Of a stretch of 64,000 bases of DNA, positions 26,580-36,333 are shown piece after piece. This DNA comes from Pandoraea sp. ASV26. Lineage in GTDB: Bacteria; Pseudomonadota; Gammaproteobacteria; Burkholderiales; Burkholderiaceae. Within the stretch, counting starts at the first letter, position 1. Every line of letters begins with the position of its first letter. The translations under genes were made by a program, and so were the position numbers. The notes beneath the pieces were generated by a model. That model did no database searches and was not told the DNA's origin. It was given only the letters and a program-made list of their open reading frames with translations. Where the stretch lies: assembly GCF_016428915.1 (NCBI RefSeq), contig NZ_JAELTP010000010.1, positions 1-64,000 of the forward strand. The letters run 5' to 3'.

Positions 26580-26635
26580 CGCTTGACGAGACCGGCCGGC
26601 CGCCATGCCAGCGTAAGCCGCGCCAGGAAATCGTC

Positions 26636-29389
26636 ATGACCAAGAACCTACGTTCGCGCCATAAACAGCGCGGCTTCGTCGAACACTCGACAACCTCCGA
26701 TCGGCCGCTCTCGGGCCCCGACGCCGTCGCACGGCTCGCGACCGAGCCGCTAAACGACGTTCTTCACACCCTCGGCACCGATGTGAGCGGCCTCACGCTC
26801 GCCGATGTCGGCCAGCGCCAGACCCGCTACGGCCCCAACGAAATCGCGCACGACAAGCCGCCCCACTGGACGGTGCAATTGTTCAGCGCCTTCAAGAACC
26901 CGTTCGTGATGGTGTTGCTCGCGCTCGCCGTCGTGAGCTTCTTTACCGACGTCTACTTCGCCGATCCGGACGACAGGGAATACACGGGCATCATCATCCT
27001 GTTGACGATGGTGACGATCAGCGGCCTGCTGCGCTTTTTCTCCGAGTTCCGTTCGTTGCGCGCGGCGGAGAAACTCAAGGCGATGGTGCGCACAACCGCC
27101 ACCGTGCGCCGCCGCGTGAGCGCCTCGGGTAAATCGGAGCGTCACGAAGTCGCCATGCGCGAGCTGGTCGTGGGTGACATCGTGACGTTGCAGGCAGGCG
27201 ACATGATTCCGGCCGACCTGCGTCTGATCGAATCCCGTGACTTGTTCATCAGTCAGGCCGTGCTGACCGGCGAGGCCCTGCCCGTCGAGAAGTACGACAC
27301 GCTCGGTGCTGTCGCGCAGAAGTCGGCGGAGACTGCCGACGGACGCGACAATGCGAATCTGCTCGACTTGTCGAACGTGTGCTTCATGGGCACCAATGTG
27401 GTTAGTGGCACGGCCACCGGTGTCGTTGTCGCCACGGCGGCGGACACCTATTTCGGTGCGCTGGCGAAGAACGTGGTGAGCCACAAGCGGGTCGAGACGA
27501 GCTTCGATCGCGGCGTGAACAGCGTGAGCTGGTTGCTCATCCGCTTCATGCTGGTGATGGTGCCGGTCGTCTTCATGATCAACGGCCTGACCAAGGGCGA
27601 CTGGCTGAGCGCGTTGACGTTCGCACTGGCCGTGGCTGTCGGTCTGACGCCGGAAATGCTCCCCATGATCGTGAGTGCCAACCTGGCGCGTGGTGCGCTG
27701 GCGATGGCGCGTCGCAAGGTGGTGGTCAAGCGCCTGAACTCGGTCCAGAACTTCGGCGCCATGGACGTGCTGTGTACCGACAAGACCGGCACGCTAACCC
27801 AGGACCGCATCATTCTCGAACAGCATCTCGACGTGTCCGGCGACGTGCAGGAGGACGTGCTGCGTCTGGGCTGGCTCAACAGCTATCACCAGAGCGGTCA
27901 GCGCAATCTGATCGACGTGGCGATCATCCGTCGCGCCAACGAGATTGGTGAGTCGGTCCAGCCGCGCACGTTCGCCAAGATCGACGAACTGCCGTTCGAC
28001 TTCGTTCGCCGGCGCCTGTCGGTCGTGGTTGCCAACGAGCGGGGCGAGCACCTGATGGTGACCAAGGGCGCCGTCGAAGAAATGCTGTCCGTCTCCACGC
28101 ATGTGAAGACCCCGCAGGGCGTGCGCGCGCTCGACGACACGGCCCGCGCCATGCTGCTGGCCCGCGCCGAGGCTTATAACGAAGAGGGCTTTCGCGTACT
28201 CGTCGTCGCCACGCGAGACATTCCGGCGGGCGAGGCGAAGACGCAATACAAGACGTCCGACGAAGCGGGCCTGACGGTCTGCGGTTTCCTGACCTTCCTC
28301 GACCCGCCCAAGGACTCGGCCGCGCCGGCGATTGCCGCGCTGCGCGAGCATGGCGTGACGGTGAAGGTGCTCACGGGCGACAACCCCATCGTCACGATGA
28401 ACGTGTGCCGTCAGGTCGGCATCGAGCCGGGCACGCCGCTGCTGGGCGCGGACATCGAGCCGATGGACGACACCAAGTTGCGCGAGGTGGTCGGCCACAC
28501 GACGGTGTTTGCGAAACTCGCGCCGCTGCACAAGGCGCGCGTGGTCAAGGCCTTGCAGGCGAACGGCCACACCGTGGGCTTCCTGGGTGACGGCATCAAC
28601 GACGCCCCCGCACTGCGCGACGCCGACGTCGGCATCTCGGTGGACACCGGTGCGGACATCGCCAAGGAAACCGCCGACATCATCCTGCTGGAGAAGAGCC
28701 TGATGGTGCTGGAGGAGGGCGTCATCAAGGGGCGCGAGACGTTCGGCAACATCCTGAAGTACCTGAACATGACGGCCAGCTCGAACTTCGGCAACGTGTT
28801 CTCGGTGCTGGTGGCGAGCGCGTTCCTGCCGTGGCAGCCGATGCTTGCGATGCAATTGCTGGTGCAGAACCTCGTGTACGACATCTCGCAGATGTTCCTG
28901 CCGTGGGATCGCATGGATCCGGAGTTCCTCAAGAAGCCGCGCAAGTGGGATGCGGGCAACATCCGGCGCTTCATGCTGTGGCTCGGACCGACCTCTTCGG
29001 TATTCGATATCACGACCTACATCCTGATGTGGACGGTCTTCGGTGCGGGCGCGCTCTATCACGCCCAAGGCGGCGATGCCGGGCAGGTCATCATGAACTC
29101 GGGCTGGTTCGTCGAGGGGTTGGTGTCGCAGACGCTCGTGGTGCATCTGCTGCGCACGCAGAAGATCCCGTTCCTGCAAAGCACGCCGGCGCTGCCGATC
29201 ATGCTCTCGACGTCGGTGGCTATCGCGCTGGCCTGCTGGCTGCCGTACTCGCCGTTTGCCGAGGCATTGGGCTTCGTCGCGCTGCCGGGTTCGTACTTCT
29301 ACTGGCTCGTGGCGACCATGCTCGGTTACATCGCGCTGGCTCAGGTGGTGAAGACGATCTACATCCGCCGCTTCGGCCGCTGGTTCTGA
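26636..29389 (+). CDS. mgtA: Magnesium-translocating P-type ATPase
   Basis: A 917-residue P3B-type ATPase that imports Mg2+ across the inner membrane. The phosphorylation motif is CTDKTGTLTQD (Asp at about residue 382), with DGINDAPAL in the hinge, TGEALPVEKYD in the actuator region and ten predicted helices. GLTPEMLPMIVSANLARGA in M4 is typical of MgtA/MgtB. The N-terminus starts after AGGAAATCGTC. It is the main gene of the locus and follows the putative leader ORF by 56 bp. Confidence 0.93.
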   Translation: MTKNLRSRHKQRGFVEHSTTSDRPLSGPDAVARLATEPLNDVLHTLGTDVSGLTLADVGQRQTRYGPNEIAHDKPPHWTVQLFSAFKNPFVMVLLALAVVSFFTDVYFADPDDREYTGIIILLTMVTISGLLRFFSEFRSLRAAEKLKAMVRTTATVRRRVSASGKSERHEVAMRELVVGDIVTLQAGDMIPADLRLIESRDLFISQAVLTGEALPVEKYDTLGAVAQKSAETADGRDNANLLDLSNVCFMGTNVVSGTATGVVVATAADTYFGALAKNVVSHKRVETSFDRGVNSVSWLLIRFMLVMVPVVFMINGLTKGDWLSALTFALAVAVGLTPEMLPMIVSANLARGALAMARRKVVVKRLNSVQNFGAMDVLCTDKTGTLTQDRIILEQHLDVSGDVQEDVLRLGWLNSYHQSGQRNLIDVAIIRRANEIGESVQPRTFAKIDELPFDFVRRRLSVVVANERGEHLMVTKGAVEEMLSVSTHVKTPQGVRALDDTARAMLLARAEAYNEEGFRVLVVATRDIPAGEAKTQYKTSDEAGLTVCGFLTFLDPPKDSAAPAIAALREHGVTVKVLTGDNPIVTMNVCRQVGIEPGTPLLGADIEPMDDTKLREVVGHTTVFAKLAPLHKARVVKALQANGHTVGFLGDGINDAPALRDADVGISVDTGADIAKETADIILLEKSLMVLEEGVIKGRETFGNILKYLNMTASSNFGNVFSVLVASAFLPWQPMLAMQLLVQNLVYDISQMFLPWDRMDPEFLKKPRKWDAGNIRRFMLWLGPTSSVFDITTYILMWTVFGAGALYHAQGGDAGQVIMNSGWFVEGLVSQTLVVHLLRTQKIPFLQSTPALPIMLSTSVAIALACWLPYSPFAEALGFVALPGSYFYWLVATMLGYIALAQVVKTIYIRRFGRWF

Positions 29390-29489
29390 TCGAGCCGCTC
29401 TCCGTAAAAAACACTCATTGATCTGATGCGACGCTTCCGCCCGTCAGGGCGGGGGCTTGCGCCGCACACGCAAAAAAAGAGAACGACCC

Positions 29490-30224
29490 ATGAAGAAGCA
29501 ACTAATGTATCTGGCGCTGCTCTGTCCGCTCAGCGCCTTCGCCGCTCACCCGCTGGTGACTGACGACACCGATACGCAAGGCGACGGCAAGTGGCAGTTC
29601 GAGACGAATGCCGAGATCACGTCGAAGCAGCAGGACATCGGGCGCCAGACCCTTTGGAACAGCACGCTCACACGGGGTGTGGGCGAGGCGCTCGACGTCT
29701 ACGTCGAAATGCCGTACACCCACATCCAGCATCGCTCCGACACGGACGGCAATGGGATTGGCGATGTGGAGACCGGCGCCAAGTGGCGTATGTACGATGA
29801 CGGGGCGTTCAGCGTTGGCCTCAAACCCTACCTGTCGTTCCCCACGGGCAACGACCGGCGCGGACTCGGCACCGGCCGGGTGAATGCCGGCGCCACGCTG
29901 CTCACGCAGTACGTGATCAACGACTGGACCTTTCTGGCCAACGCCGGTGCCGTCTATCAGGCGAACCGTCAGGGGCAGCGGCAGTCGCTGTGGAAGGCGT
30001 CGGCTGCCGTGATGTACCGCGTGCTGCCCACGACGCAACTGATCTTGGACGTCGGCACGTCGCAGAACCCCGACTTTGCGCAGCGAACCCGTCCGGCGTT
30101 CATGATTCTCGGCGCGATTTACAGCCCGAAGCCGTGGCTGGATCTCGATATCGGCTATCGACGCGGGCTCAATCCGCAGACCTATGACTATTCATGGATG
30201 GGCGGCATGACCGCGCGCTGGTAA
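29490..30224 (+). CDS. Outer-membrane beta-barrel transporter-like protein
   Basis: A 244-residue exported protein with a signal peptide (residues 1-19, ending SAFAA). The mature part is rich in alternating beta-strands (FSVGLKPYLSFPTGNDRRG, LLTQYVINDWTFLANAGAVY) and ends in MTARW, a barrel-type terminal aromatic. It resembles the Phenol_MetA_deg group of small outer-membrane channels. It lies 100 bp after mgtA, past a hairpin (CCGCCC/GGGCGG, 29437-29452). Co-expression with mgtA is possible but not shown. Confidence 0.7.
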   Translation: MKKQLMYLALLCPLSAFAAHPLVTDDTDTQGDGKWQFETNAEITSKQQDIGRQTLWNSTLTRGVGEALDVYVEMPYTHIQHRSDTDGNGIGDVETGAKWRMYDDGAFSVGLKPYLSFPTGNDRRGLGTGRVNAGATLLTQYVINDWTFLANAGAVYQANRQGQRQSLWKASAAVMYRVLPTTQLILDVGTSQNPDFAQRTRPAFMILGAIYSPKPWLDLDIGYRRGLNPQTYDYSWMGGMTARW

Positions 30225-30311
30225 GGATCTCAACCGTTCAGGACCGAAAGGTCAGGATCGAAAGACCGTGGCGTGGCAGGGCGGGGCGCCGCAAAACCTC
30301 GCTCGCCGGGA

Positions 30312-30334
30312 CAAAGATAGCTTTGCCGTATAAT
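30312..30334 (+). promoter_or_regulatory. MarR-gene promoter with inverted repeat
   Basis: CAAAG-ATAG-CTTTG at 30312-30325 is a perfect 5-bp inverted repeat just upstream of a consensus -10 box TATAAT at 30329-30334. The repeat sits between the -35 and -10 regions, where a self-repressing MarR protein could act. Confidence 0.55.
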
Positions 30335-30386
30335 TTTTTTCCAAAGCCATTGTCCTGGCGTGCCGCGCCGCTTACCGAACGTTCCC

Positions 30387-30929
30387 ATGCCTAAATCGTC
30401 GGCCGCGAAGGCCCTCTCCGTCACGAATCCGGCCTGTCTCATCGACGGTTCCGACGCCGAATTTCGTCATCTGATCAATGGCTTACTGCCGTTCGCCGCA
30501 CGTCTGTTGTCGTTGCGCGACGGCTTTGGCAGTCTGATCGGGCTGACCGGCATCCAATACTCGCTGTTGCAGTCGGTGGTGCATCTGTCATCGCTTGGGG
30601 ATGTCACCGTCAATCAACTGGCCGAGCATCTGCAACTGTCCGGTGCGTTCGTGACCATCGAGACGAACAAGCTCAAGGCGCTCAAGCTGATCGACAAGCG
30701 TCAGAATCCGGAAGACCGCCGCAAGATGCGCCTGACGGTCACGGCGGCGGGTGCGAGGCGGCTTCACGAACTGACGGCCTCGCAACAGCGCATCAATGAC
30801 GTGCTGTTTGAAGGCGTGACGCGCACCGAATTCAGGGTGCTTTGTGCCGTGGTCGACAGGCTGCTCGCCAACGGCGACCGCGCGACGCTCGATCTGAGTC
30901 ACTTGCTGGCGATCCGCGACAAGCGTTGA
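30387..30929 (+). CDS. MarR-family regulator
   Basis: A 180-residue winged-helix regulator. The DNA-binding part is VNQLAEHLQLSGAFVTIETNKL with the wing KRQNPEDRRKMRLTVTAAG, the standard MarR layout. The ATG at 30387 is used; a GTG start 27 bp upstream is possible. It has no obvious target neighbour apart from the barrel gene before it, and its own promoter holds an inverted repeat. The ligand is unknown. Confidence 0.85.
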   Translation: MPKSSAAKALSVTNPACLIDGSDAEFRHLINGLLPFAARLLSLRDGFGSLIGLTGIQYSLLQSVVHLSSLGDVTVNQLAEHLQLSGAFVTIETNKLKALKLIDKRQNPEDRRKMRLTVTAAGARRLHELTASQQRINDVLFEGVTRTEFRVLCAVVDRLLANGDRATLDLSHLLAIRDKR

Positions 30930-30963
30930 TGGTTGAGTGCCCCGCCGCGGTGCCGGCGTTCGT

Positions 30964-32196
30964 TCAGTGAGCGGCCCACTGAATCGTGTTCAGGTCGACA
31001 CCGTCCTGATACATATCCCATAGCGGGCTCATCTCGCGCAGTTTGCCGACGGCGCCACGTACCTGCTCGATCACGCTGTCGACCTCCGCCTCGGTCGAGA
31101 AGCGTCCCAGCGTGAAGCGAATGGAGCTATGCGCGAGTTCGTCGCTGCGCCCGAGCGCGCGCAGCACGTACGACGGCTCGAGCGATGCCGACGTGCACGC
31201 CGAGCCGGACGACACCGCCACGCCTCTGATCCCCATGATGAGCGACTCGCCTTCCACGAAGTTGAAGCTCACGTTCAGGTTGTGCGGCACGCGGTGCGTC
31301 ATGTTGCCGTTGATATAAACCTCATCCATCACCTGAATCCCTGCCAGCAGACGGTCGCGCAGTGCGCCGATCCGTGCGGCTTCCGACGCAAGTTCGAGCT
31401 TCGCCAGCCGGAATGCTTCGCCCATGCCGACGATCTGATGCGTGGGCAATGTGCCCGAGCGCATGCCGCGTTCGTGGCCACCACCGTGAATCTGCGCTTC
31501 GATACGAATGCGCGGCTTGCGGCGCACATATAAGGCGCCGATGCCCTTCGGGCCATAGAGCTTGTGGGCGGAGACCGTCATCAGATCGACCTTGAGCGTT
31601 TGCAGATCGATCGGAATCTTGCCGGCTGCCTGCACGGCGTCGCAGTGAAACACGATGCCGCGCTCGCGGCATAGCTCGCCAATCTCCGCGATCGGCTGAA
31701 TCACACCAATCTCACTGTTCACCATCATCACCGATACCAGGATGGTGTCCGGGCGCAGCGCGTCGCGCACCGCTTCGACGGTAATCAGACCGTCTGCCTG
31801 CACGTCGAGATACGTGACCTCGAACCCTTGGCGTTCCAGCTCGCGCATGGGGTCGAGCACCGCCTTGTGCTCGGTCTTCACGGTAATGAGGTGCTTGCCT
31901 TTACCGCTGTAGAAATTCGCCGCGCCTTTGATGGCGAGGTTGTTGCCTTCGGTCGCGCCCGAGGTCCAGACGATCTCGCGCGAGTCGGCGCCGAGCAGCG
32001 CGGCGACATGTTCGCGGGCCGTCTCGACCGCATCTTCGGCCGCCCAGCCGTAGCTGTGACTGCGCGACGCAGGATTGCCGAAGTTGACGTTCAGGTACGG
32101 AACCATTTTCTCGACCACACGCGGATCGACCGGCGTCGTTGCGCTGTAGTCCATGTAGATGGGGGCTTCGAAAAGCGACGACGTAGTAGACGGCAT
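30964..32196 (-). CDS. Cysteine desulfurase (IscS/NifS type)
   Basis: A 410-residue PLP enzyme that removes sulfur from cysteine for Fe-S clusters and tRNA thiolation. [15 protein letters not shown] opens the fold, the PLP lysine is in [15 protein letters not shown], and the persulfide cysteine lies in [21 protein letters not shown], the IscS-group loop. The start at MPSTTSS is chosen because the family core begins about 12 residues later. No iscU, iscA or hscBA follows. It faces nsrR, 616 bp away. Confidence 0.9.
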   Translation of the reverse strand: MPSTTSSLFEAPIYMDYSATTPVDPRVVEKMVPYLNVNFGNPASRSHSYGWAAEDAVETAREHVAALLGADSREIVWTSGATEGNNLAIKGAANFYSGKGKHLITVKTEHKAVLDPMRELERQGFEVTYLDVQADGLITVEAVRDALRPDTILVSVMMVNSEIGVIQPIAEIGELCRERGIVFHCDAVQAAGKIPIDLQTLKVDLMTVSAHKLYGPKGIGALYVRRKPRIRIEAQIHGGGHERGMRSGTLPTHQIVGMGEAFRLAKLELASEAARIGALRDRLLAGIQVMDEVYINGNMTHRVPHNLNVSFNFVEGESLIMGIRGVAVSSGSACTSASLEPSYVLRALGRSDELAHSSIRFTLGRFSTEAEVDSVIEQVRGAVGKLREMSPLWDMYQDGVDLNTIQWAAH

Positions 32197-32719
32197 GGGG
32201 GACTCCGAATCGTCCGGTGGACCTCTTGAATTGCGGCCGAGTGTAGCACCGCATTTCCGACGTATCGCACTCTCCCACATTGAAAAAAGGGTTTCATGCC
32301 GTCGATTTTTTGTGCCGGACGTTTCGGGTAAACGAGATGAGTTGCGCGCAATCAGGTTGTGCCCGGTGCCATGCGCTACCCGTGAAACCCCAATGCCAGT
32401 AAGGGTTTAGGCCGTTTGTGGTGCGGCAATGAACCTGCGAAATGCGCGGGCATTGTCAGCGCGATCGGGGTTTTGATTTCTTGTTTTGCAGATTTTTTAA
32501 CTTTCTATAATTGCTAATAAATAAAGCTAAAATTAAAAATATGTCTATTGGATGAGATGACGAGAACCCGATCGTTTCGCTTCGCTCGCCGGCTTGATAA
32601 CGAGGTAATCGTGAGCGAGGTATCGACCGCATCGCATCTTCCGGAAGACGAGGCGAGACAGTTTCGTCGCGCGCTTGCTATGTTCGCTACCAGGGTGGCG
32701 TATGGCCTTGGCGGCACAT
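32197..32719. other. AT-rich non-coding spacer
   Basis: I find no convincing gene in these 520 bp. The part around 32490-32540 is unusually AT-rich for this genome and may hold promoters for the desulfurase gene. Weak short frames exist, but none has a ribosome site or recognisable motif. Confidence 0.5.
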
Positions 32720-32742
32720 AAGATGCATATCGATGCCATGTT
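32720..32742. promoter_or_regulatory. Candidate NsrR operator
   Basis: AAGATGCAT followed by ATCG and ATGCCATGTT forms an imperfect inverted repeat. The left half equals the NsrR half-site AAGATGCAT known from proteobacteria. It lies 70 bp upstream of the nsrR start, fitting autoregulation. Confidence 0.55.
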
Positions 32743-32812
32743 AAACTGCTTCGCAAGATTTCCGGGCGGCACGCCGTGCCGCCTTGTTCGTTCCCGCTGT
32801 GTTCCCCCCTGA

Positions 32813-33304
32813 ATGCGACTCACCGACCATACCGATTACAGTTTGCGCACGCTGATTTACGTCGCGGTTCATCCCGACGAGCTGGTGCACGTGCAATCCG
32901 TGGCCGAGGCGTTCGACATTCCCAAGAACCACCTCGTGAAGATCGTGCAAAAGCTCGGCCAACTGGGCTTTTTGCATACCGTGCGCGGGCGCTCGGGCGG
33001 CATTCGCCTGGGACGTGCGCCGGAGCGCATCGGACTCGGCGAAGTGGTGCGGGCGATGGAGCCGGACTTCGCGCTGGTCGAGTGCTTCCATGAGGACGAG
33101 AATGCCTGCGTCATCACGTCCGCGTGCCATTTGCGCAGCGTGCTGGGCGATGCGTTGCGCGCCTACTTTGCGGTGCTCGACCGCTACACGCTGGCCGATC
33201 TGGTCGACAAGCCCGCGGTGTTGCAACGCCTGCTAGGGAATGCGGTGGCAACCGCGATTCCGCTCGCGCACATCAAGGTCAAACGACGCGCCTCCGAGTC
33301 GTAA
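32813..33304 (+). CDS. nsrR: Rrf2-family nitric-oxide-sensing repressor NsrR
   Basis: A 163-residue Rrf2 protein. The N-terminal winged helix begins MRLTDHTDYSLRTLIYVA, the NsrR form. Three cysteines at 91, 99 and 105 (VECFHEDENACVITSACHL) match the Fe-S ligands of NsrR. The cluster reacts with nitric oxide and releases target genes for NO detoxification. None of the usual targets (hmp, ytfE) lies next to it in this window. Confidence 0.88.
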   Translation: MRLTDHTDYSLRTLIYVAVHPDELVHVQSVAEAFDIPKNHLVKIVQKLGQLGFLHTVRGRSGGIRLGRAPERIGLGEVVRAMEPDFALVECFHEDENACVITSACHLRSVLGDALRAYFAVLDRYTLADLVDKPAVLQRLLGNAVATAIPLAHIKVKRRASES

Positions 33305-33601
33305 TCCCGAGTGAGTGTCGGACAAGCTTCGTTCGTATCTCAGCCTGTTTTTTTCATCAATCCCCCGATTTTCTGACCGGCATATCGATCTTCACTATCG
33401 ACGCCATAGCGTTGGTTAATGGCTATTGCGATATCTGGACGATTGGTTGCATCTTGCGGACGCGCAGCCGCGAAATTTGCGTCGCCCTTTCGTACTCTTG
33501 AGTCATACCCGATAGCGTTTGCCCAGCCGTTCAAGGATCGAGGCAGGCGCACGAGGAAAACCGACACCCGGCACGCAATGCCGAACGAAAGGAGTCTCAC
33601 C

Positions 33602-33892
33602 ATGAACGCTCGTATTTTCGCCGCTGCCCTGATCGCCACCGCTACGCTGGGTTCCGCTTCGGCGTTTGCGCAAACGCAGACCGCCGATGCCGGCCAACCC
33701 GCCGCCACCCAGGGTCTCACCCGTGCACAAGTGCGCGAAGAACTGCGTCAGGCACGCGCTTCAGGCCAACTCGATCAGTCGCTCCAAACGTATCCGTCGC
33801 TGCTGCAACAACGCTCATCGGCCGGCCGCTCGCGCGCGCAGGTTCGCTCGGAAATTGGTACGGGCGCCGGTGTCGCTGACAACCGCGCCTGA
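33602..33892 (+). CDS. DUF4148 small secreted protein
   Basis: A 96-residue protein with a clear signal peptide (MNARIFAAALIATATLGSAS, cleavage near AFAQ) and a short mature part with the LTRAQVREELRQARASGQL repeat of DUF4148 proteins, common and often multi-copy in Burkholderiales. Its function is unknown. The ATG is preceded by AAAGGAGTC. The 297 bp between nsrR and this gene show nothing firm. Confidence 0.85.
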   Translation: MNARIFAAALIATATLGSASAFAQTQTADAGQPAATQGLTRAQVREELRQARASGQLDQSLQTYPSLLQQRSSAGRSRAQVRSEIGTGAGVADNRA

Positions 33893-34000
33893 GGTGTCGG
33901 GATCCGTCGGACGTCGTCGAGCGGCAAAAAAGCCGGTTCAAGCAAGGGTTGGGTAAATCCTCCATAATCGGCGCACCGGGTTATTCAACTTGAGTGCGCC

Positions 34001-34891
34001 ATGGACCGGCTCTCCACCCTGATCTCGAATTTCGGCGTTCGCGCCGGTGTTTTTCATAGCGGCGGCCTTTGTGGCATTGCCAGCTACGGTATCGACGCCC
34101 ATGACGGCGGACACCTTCATTTGTTGCGTGCGGGCGAAGTCGCGTTGGTGCTTGAAGACGGCTCACGGCAGGACATCGTCGAGCCATCGTTGATCTTCTT
34201 TCCACGCCGCAATCAGCATCAGTTGCTCTCAGGCGAAGGCGTACAAACGGAACTCGTGTGCGGATCGCTCTCGTTCGACGGCGGTCACCACAATCCGCTG
34301 GTCGCTGCACTGCCGGAATATCTCGTCCTTCCGACGAAATCGCTCTCCACGCTCGATCTCACGTTGAACTGGTTGTTCGCGGAGGCGTTCGGTACGCAGT
34401 GCGGGCGTCTGGCCGTCATGGATCGCTTGTTCGAGCTGCTCGTCATCCAGTTGCTGCGTCATGTGCTGGAGACGCGCATCGTGAGTCGCGGCATGCTTGC
34501 GGGGCTGGCCGATCCGCGGCTTGCGCGGGCGCTGCATGTGATTCACCATCAGCCGGGCGAAGCGTGGACGGTGGAGTCGCTGGCGAGCACGGCCAATATG
34601 TCGCGCGCCAACTTTGCCGCGCAGTTTCGTGAGGTCATCGGGCAGTCCCCGGCGGACTATCTGCTGGACTGGCGCATCGGGCTTGCGCAGAAGCGGTTGC
34701 GCGACGGGCAGCCGATTGCCCGGGTGGCGGACGAGGTGGGGTACGAAAGTGCGTCGGCGCTGGCGCGCGCTTTTCGGCGCAAGACCGGCAGCAGCCCGCG
34801 TGACTGGCTGCGCGCCCAGATGCACGCCGTGACGATGCTGCCGCCACCGCGCGTGACCCTCGTGCCGCCATTGCCGGCGCAGGCGGCTTGA
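34001..34891 (+). CDS. AraC-family regulator with cupin_6 domain
   Basis: A 296-residue regulator. An N-terminal cupin (AGVFHSGGLCGIASYGIDAH to LHLLRAGEVALVLEDG) is followed by two helix-turn-helix units near the C-terminus: VESLASTANMSRANFAAQF and IARVADEVGYESASALARAF. This group often controls antibiotic-efflux or oxidative-stress genes. No clear target is adjacent; the convergent neighbour is a porin. The ligand is unknown. Confidence 0.87.
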   Translation: MDRLSTLISNFGVRAGVFHSGGLCGIASYGIDAHDGGHLHLLRAGEVALVLEDGSRQDIVEPSLIFFPRRNQHQLLSGEGVQTELVCGSLSFDGGHHNPLVAALPEYLVLPTKSLSTLDLTLNWLFAEAFGTQCGRLAVMDRLFELLVIQLLRHVLETRIVSRGMLAGLADPRLARALHVIHHQPGEAWTVESLASTANMSRANFAAQFREVIGQSPADYLLDWRIGLAQKRLRDGQPIARVADEVGYESASALARAFRRKTGSSPRDWLRAQMHAVTMLPPPRVTLVPPLPAQAA

Positions 34892-34896
34892 GCAAA

Positions 34897-34990
34897 GCCC
34901 GGCGAGGCCGGGCGAAAATCATGCTTCACAAGATTCACAACACCGGCCGGGACGTATGCCAAGGCGCAACGTCACCGGCCGGTTGGTTTT
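34897..34990. terminator. Two hairpins between convergent araC and porin genes
   Basis: GCCCGGC-GAG-GCCGGGC (34897-34913) is followed by GAAAA. A second, larger stem pairs CCGGCCGGGACG (34943-34954) with CGTC-A-CCGGCCGG (34970-34982), followed by TTGGTTTT. Together they should end transcription from both sides. Confidence 0.6.
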
Positions 34991-35005
34991 CCAGCCTCGG
35001 AAAAC

Positions 35006-36241
35006 TCAGAAAACGTGGCTGACACCCAGGCGCACGACCGTCTGCGAGTTCGTCGCCGACGACATGCCGTTGGCCGCATCGCCAACCGAGGCCGTGGCGT
35101 CGATCACGTTGCCGAAGGCGTCGAGCGTGCTGCCCGAGGCTTTCTGATAACCCGCGAGTGCATACAGTTCAGTGCGCTTGGACAGGTTGTAGAACGCCGC
35201 CAGATTGAACTGGTGATACTTCGCACCCGACGTGTTAGCCGCCGGTGCATTCACGTTCGTGAAGCTGTAACCGCCGCCCAGCCGGAACGCATTGGTGACG
35301 CGATACATCGCCAGCACGCCGACCGAGTCGAACTTGGCGGTGCGCGTAAAGCGCGAGTAGCTGCCTGCCGAGTACTCCGTGTGGCTGTAGTTCGCCCCCA
35401 GCGTGGTGTCGCCGATCTGGTACGTCATCGAGGTGGCGATGATGTCGCGCGCCTTGGCGCTGGCATAACCGGCGTTGATCGACGACCCGAACGCCGATTC
35501 GGACGACCCCGCCCAGCTTCCGATCGTCGTGTCGGTGGCGCTCGCCTTGTCGTTGTTGGCGTGCGAGTAGCCCAGGCCCCAGGTGATCGGGCCGTTTGCG
35601 TACTGCCCCGCGAGGCCCCACGTGTTCTGACGTCCCATCGTGCCGGGCTGGCCGCCGAAGCCGTACATGGCGCCGAAGGTGAAGCCGCCCCACGTCGGTG
35701 AGCGGTATTTCACACTGTTGTTCACGCGCGAGCTGTGGTCGAGGTTGTCGACGTCGCCCGGGTGTGCGGCAACGCCCGAGAGCAGTGCCGTGCCCCCGAC
35801 CGAGCCGACCAGATCGATCAGCGGGTCGTACTGGCGGCCGAGCGTGACGGTGCCATAAGCCTTGTCCTGAAGGCCGACGTATGCGTGACGGCCGAACTCT
35901 GCGCCACCCTGGCTTGCGGTGCCGTTGCCGATGTTGAAGCCGTTCTCGAGGCGGAACAGGGCCTTCAGGCCGTTGCCGAGATCTTCCGTTCCCTGCATGC
36001 CCCAGCGGCTGCCTTGCCATGTGCCGCTCTGGAACGCGTAGTTCGATGCGCCATTGATCGCGGCCGGTCGGCCGGCAGCGCCTGCGCGGGTGACGCTCGC
36101 GACATTGCTGGCGTAGCCGATGCCGCCGTCGACGATACCGTACAGCGTGATGTTGGACTGGGCGTGCGCGAGCGTTGCGGCACCACAGCCGATAACCAGT
36201 GCGGCGGCACGGGCGAGAGGAGAGCGAGCAAGAGACTTCAT
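35006..36241 (-). CDS. Gram-negative general porin (Burkholderiales OmpC-like)
   Basis: A 411-residue outer-membrane porin. The signal peptide ends at THAHAQ-like ATLAHAQS (about residue 28), and the mature start NITLYGIVDGGIGY is the standard opening of the porin_4 family. RWGMQGTEDLGNGLKALFRLE follows, and the end is RLGVSHVF with the terminal phenylalanine. It forms trimeric channels for small solutes. The ATG at 36241 is fixed by the signal peptide. A 13-bp palindrome lies about 80 bp upstream. Confidence 0.93.
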   Translation of the reverse strand: MKSLARSPLARAAALVIGCGAATLAHAQSNITLYGIVDGGIGYASNVASVTRAGAAGRPAAINGASNYAFQSGTWQGSRWGMQGTEDLGNGLKALFRLENGFNIGNGTASQGGAEFGRHAYVGLQDKAYGTVTLGRQYDPLIDLVGSVGGTALLSGVAAHPGDVDNLDHSSRVNNSVKYRSPTWGGFTFGAMYGFGGQPGTMGRQNTWGLAGQYANGPITWGLGYSHANNDKASATDTTIGSWAGSSESAFGSSINAGYASAKARDIIATSMTYQIGDTTLGANYSHTEYSAGSYSRFTRTAKFDSVGVLAMYRVTNAFRLGGGYSFTNVNAPAANTSGAKYHQFNLAAFYNLSKRTELYALAGYQKASGSTLDAFGNVIDATASVGDAANGMSSATNSQTVVRLGVSHVF

Positions 36242-36320
36242 GGTGTGTTTCCTGAGCGTGGCAGAGAGGTGCGATGCATTTCCCGTTATGACGATCGGTG
36301 TTGTCGCATCGCGATTGAAA

Positions 36321-36333
36321 TTAGGAATCCTAA
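36321..36333. promoter_or_regulatory. Palindrome TTAGGAATCCTAA upstream of porin
   Basis: A perfect 13-bp palindrome centred on one A, about 80 bp before the porin start in an AT-rich stretch. It is a possible operator. The protein that might bind it is unknown. Confidence 0.45.

Noticed and set aside
27794-29179. A 461-codon minus-strand open frame
   Set aside because: Antisense shadow of mgtA with biased composition and no recognisable domain.
32545-32823. A 92-codon minus-strand ORF in the spacer before nsrR
   Set aside because: It has no motif, a poor start, and overlaps the NsrR operator and the nsrR start.
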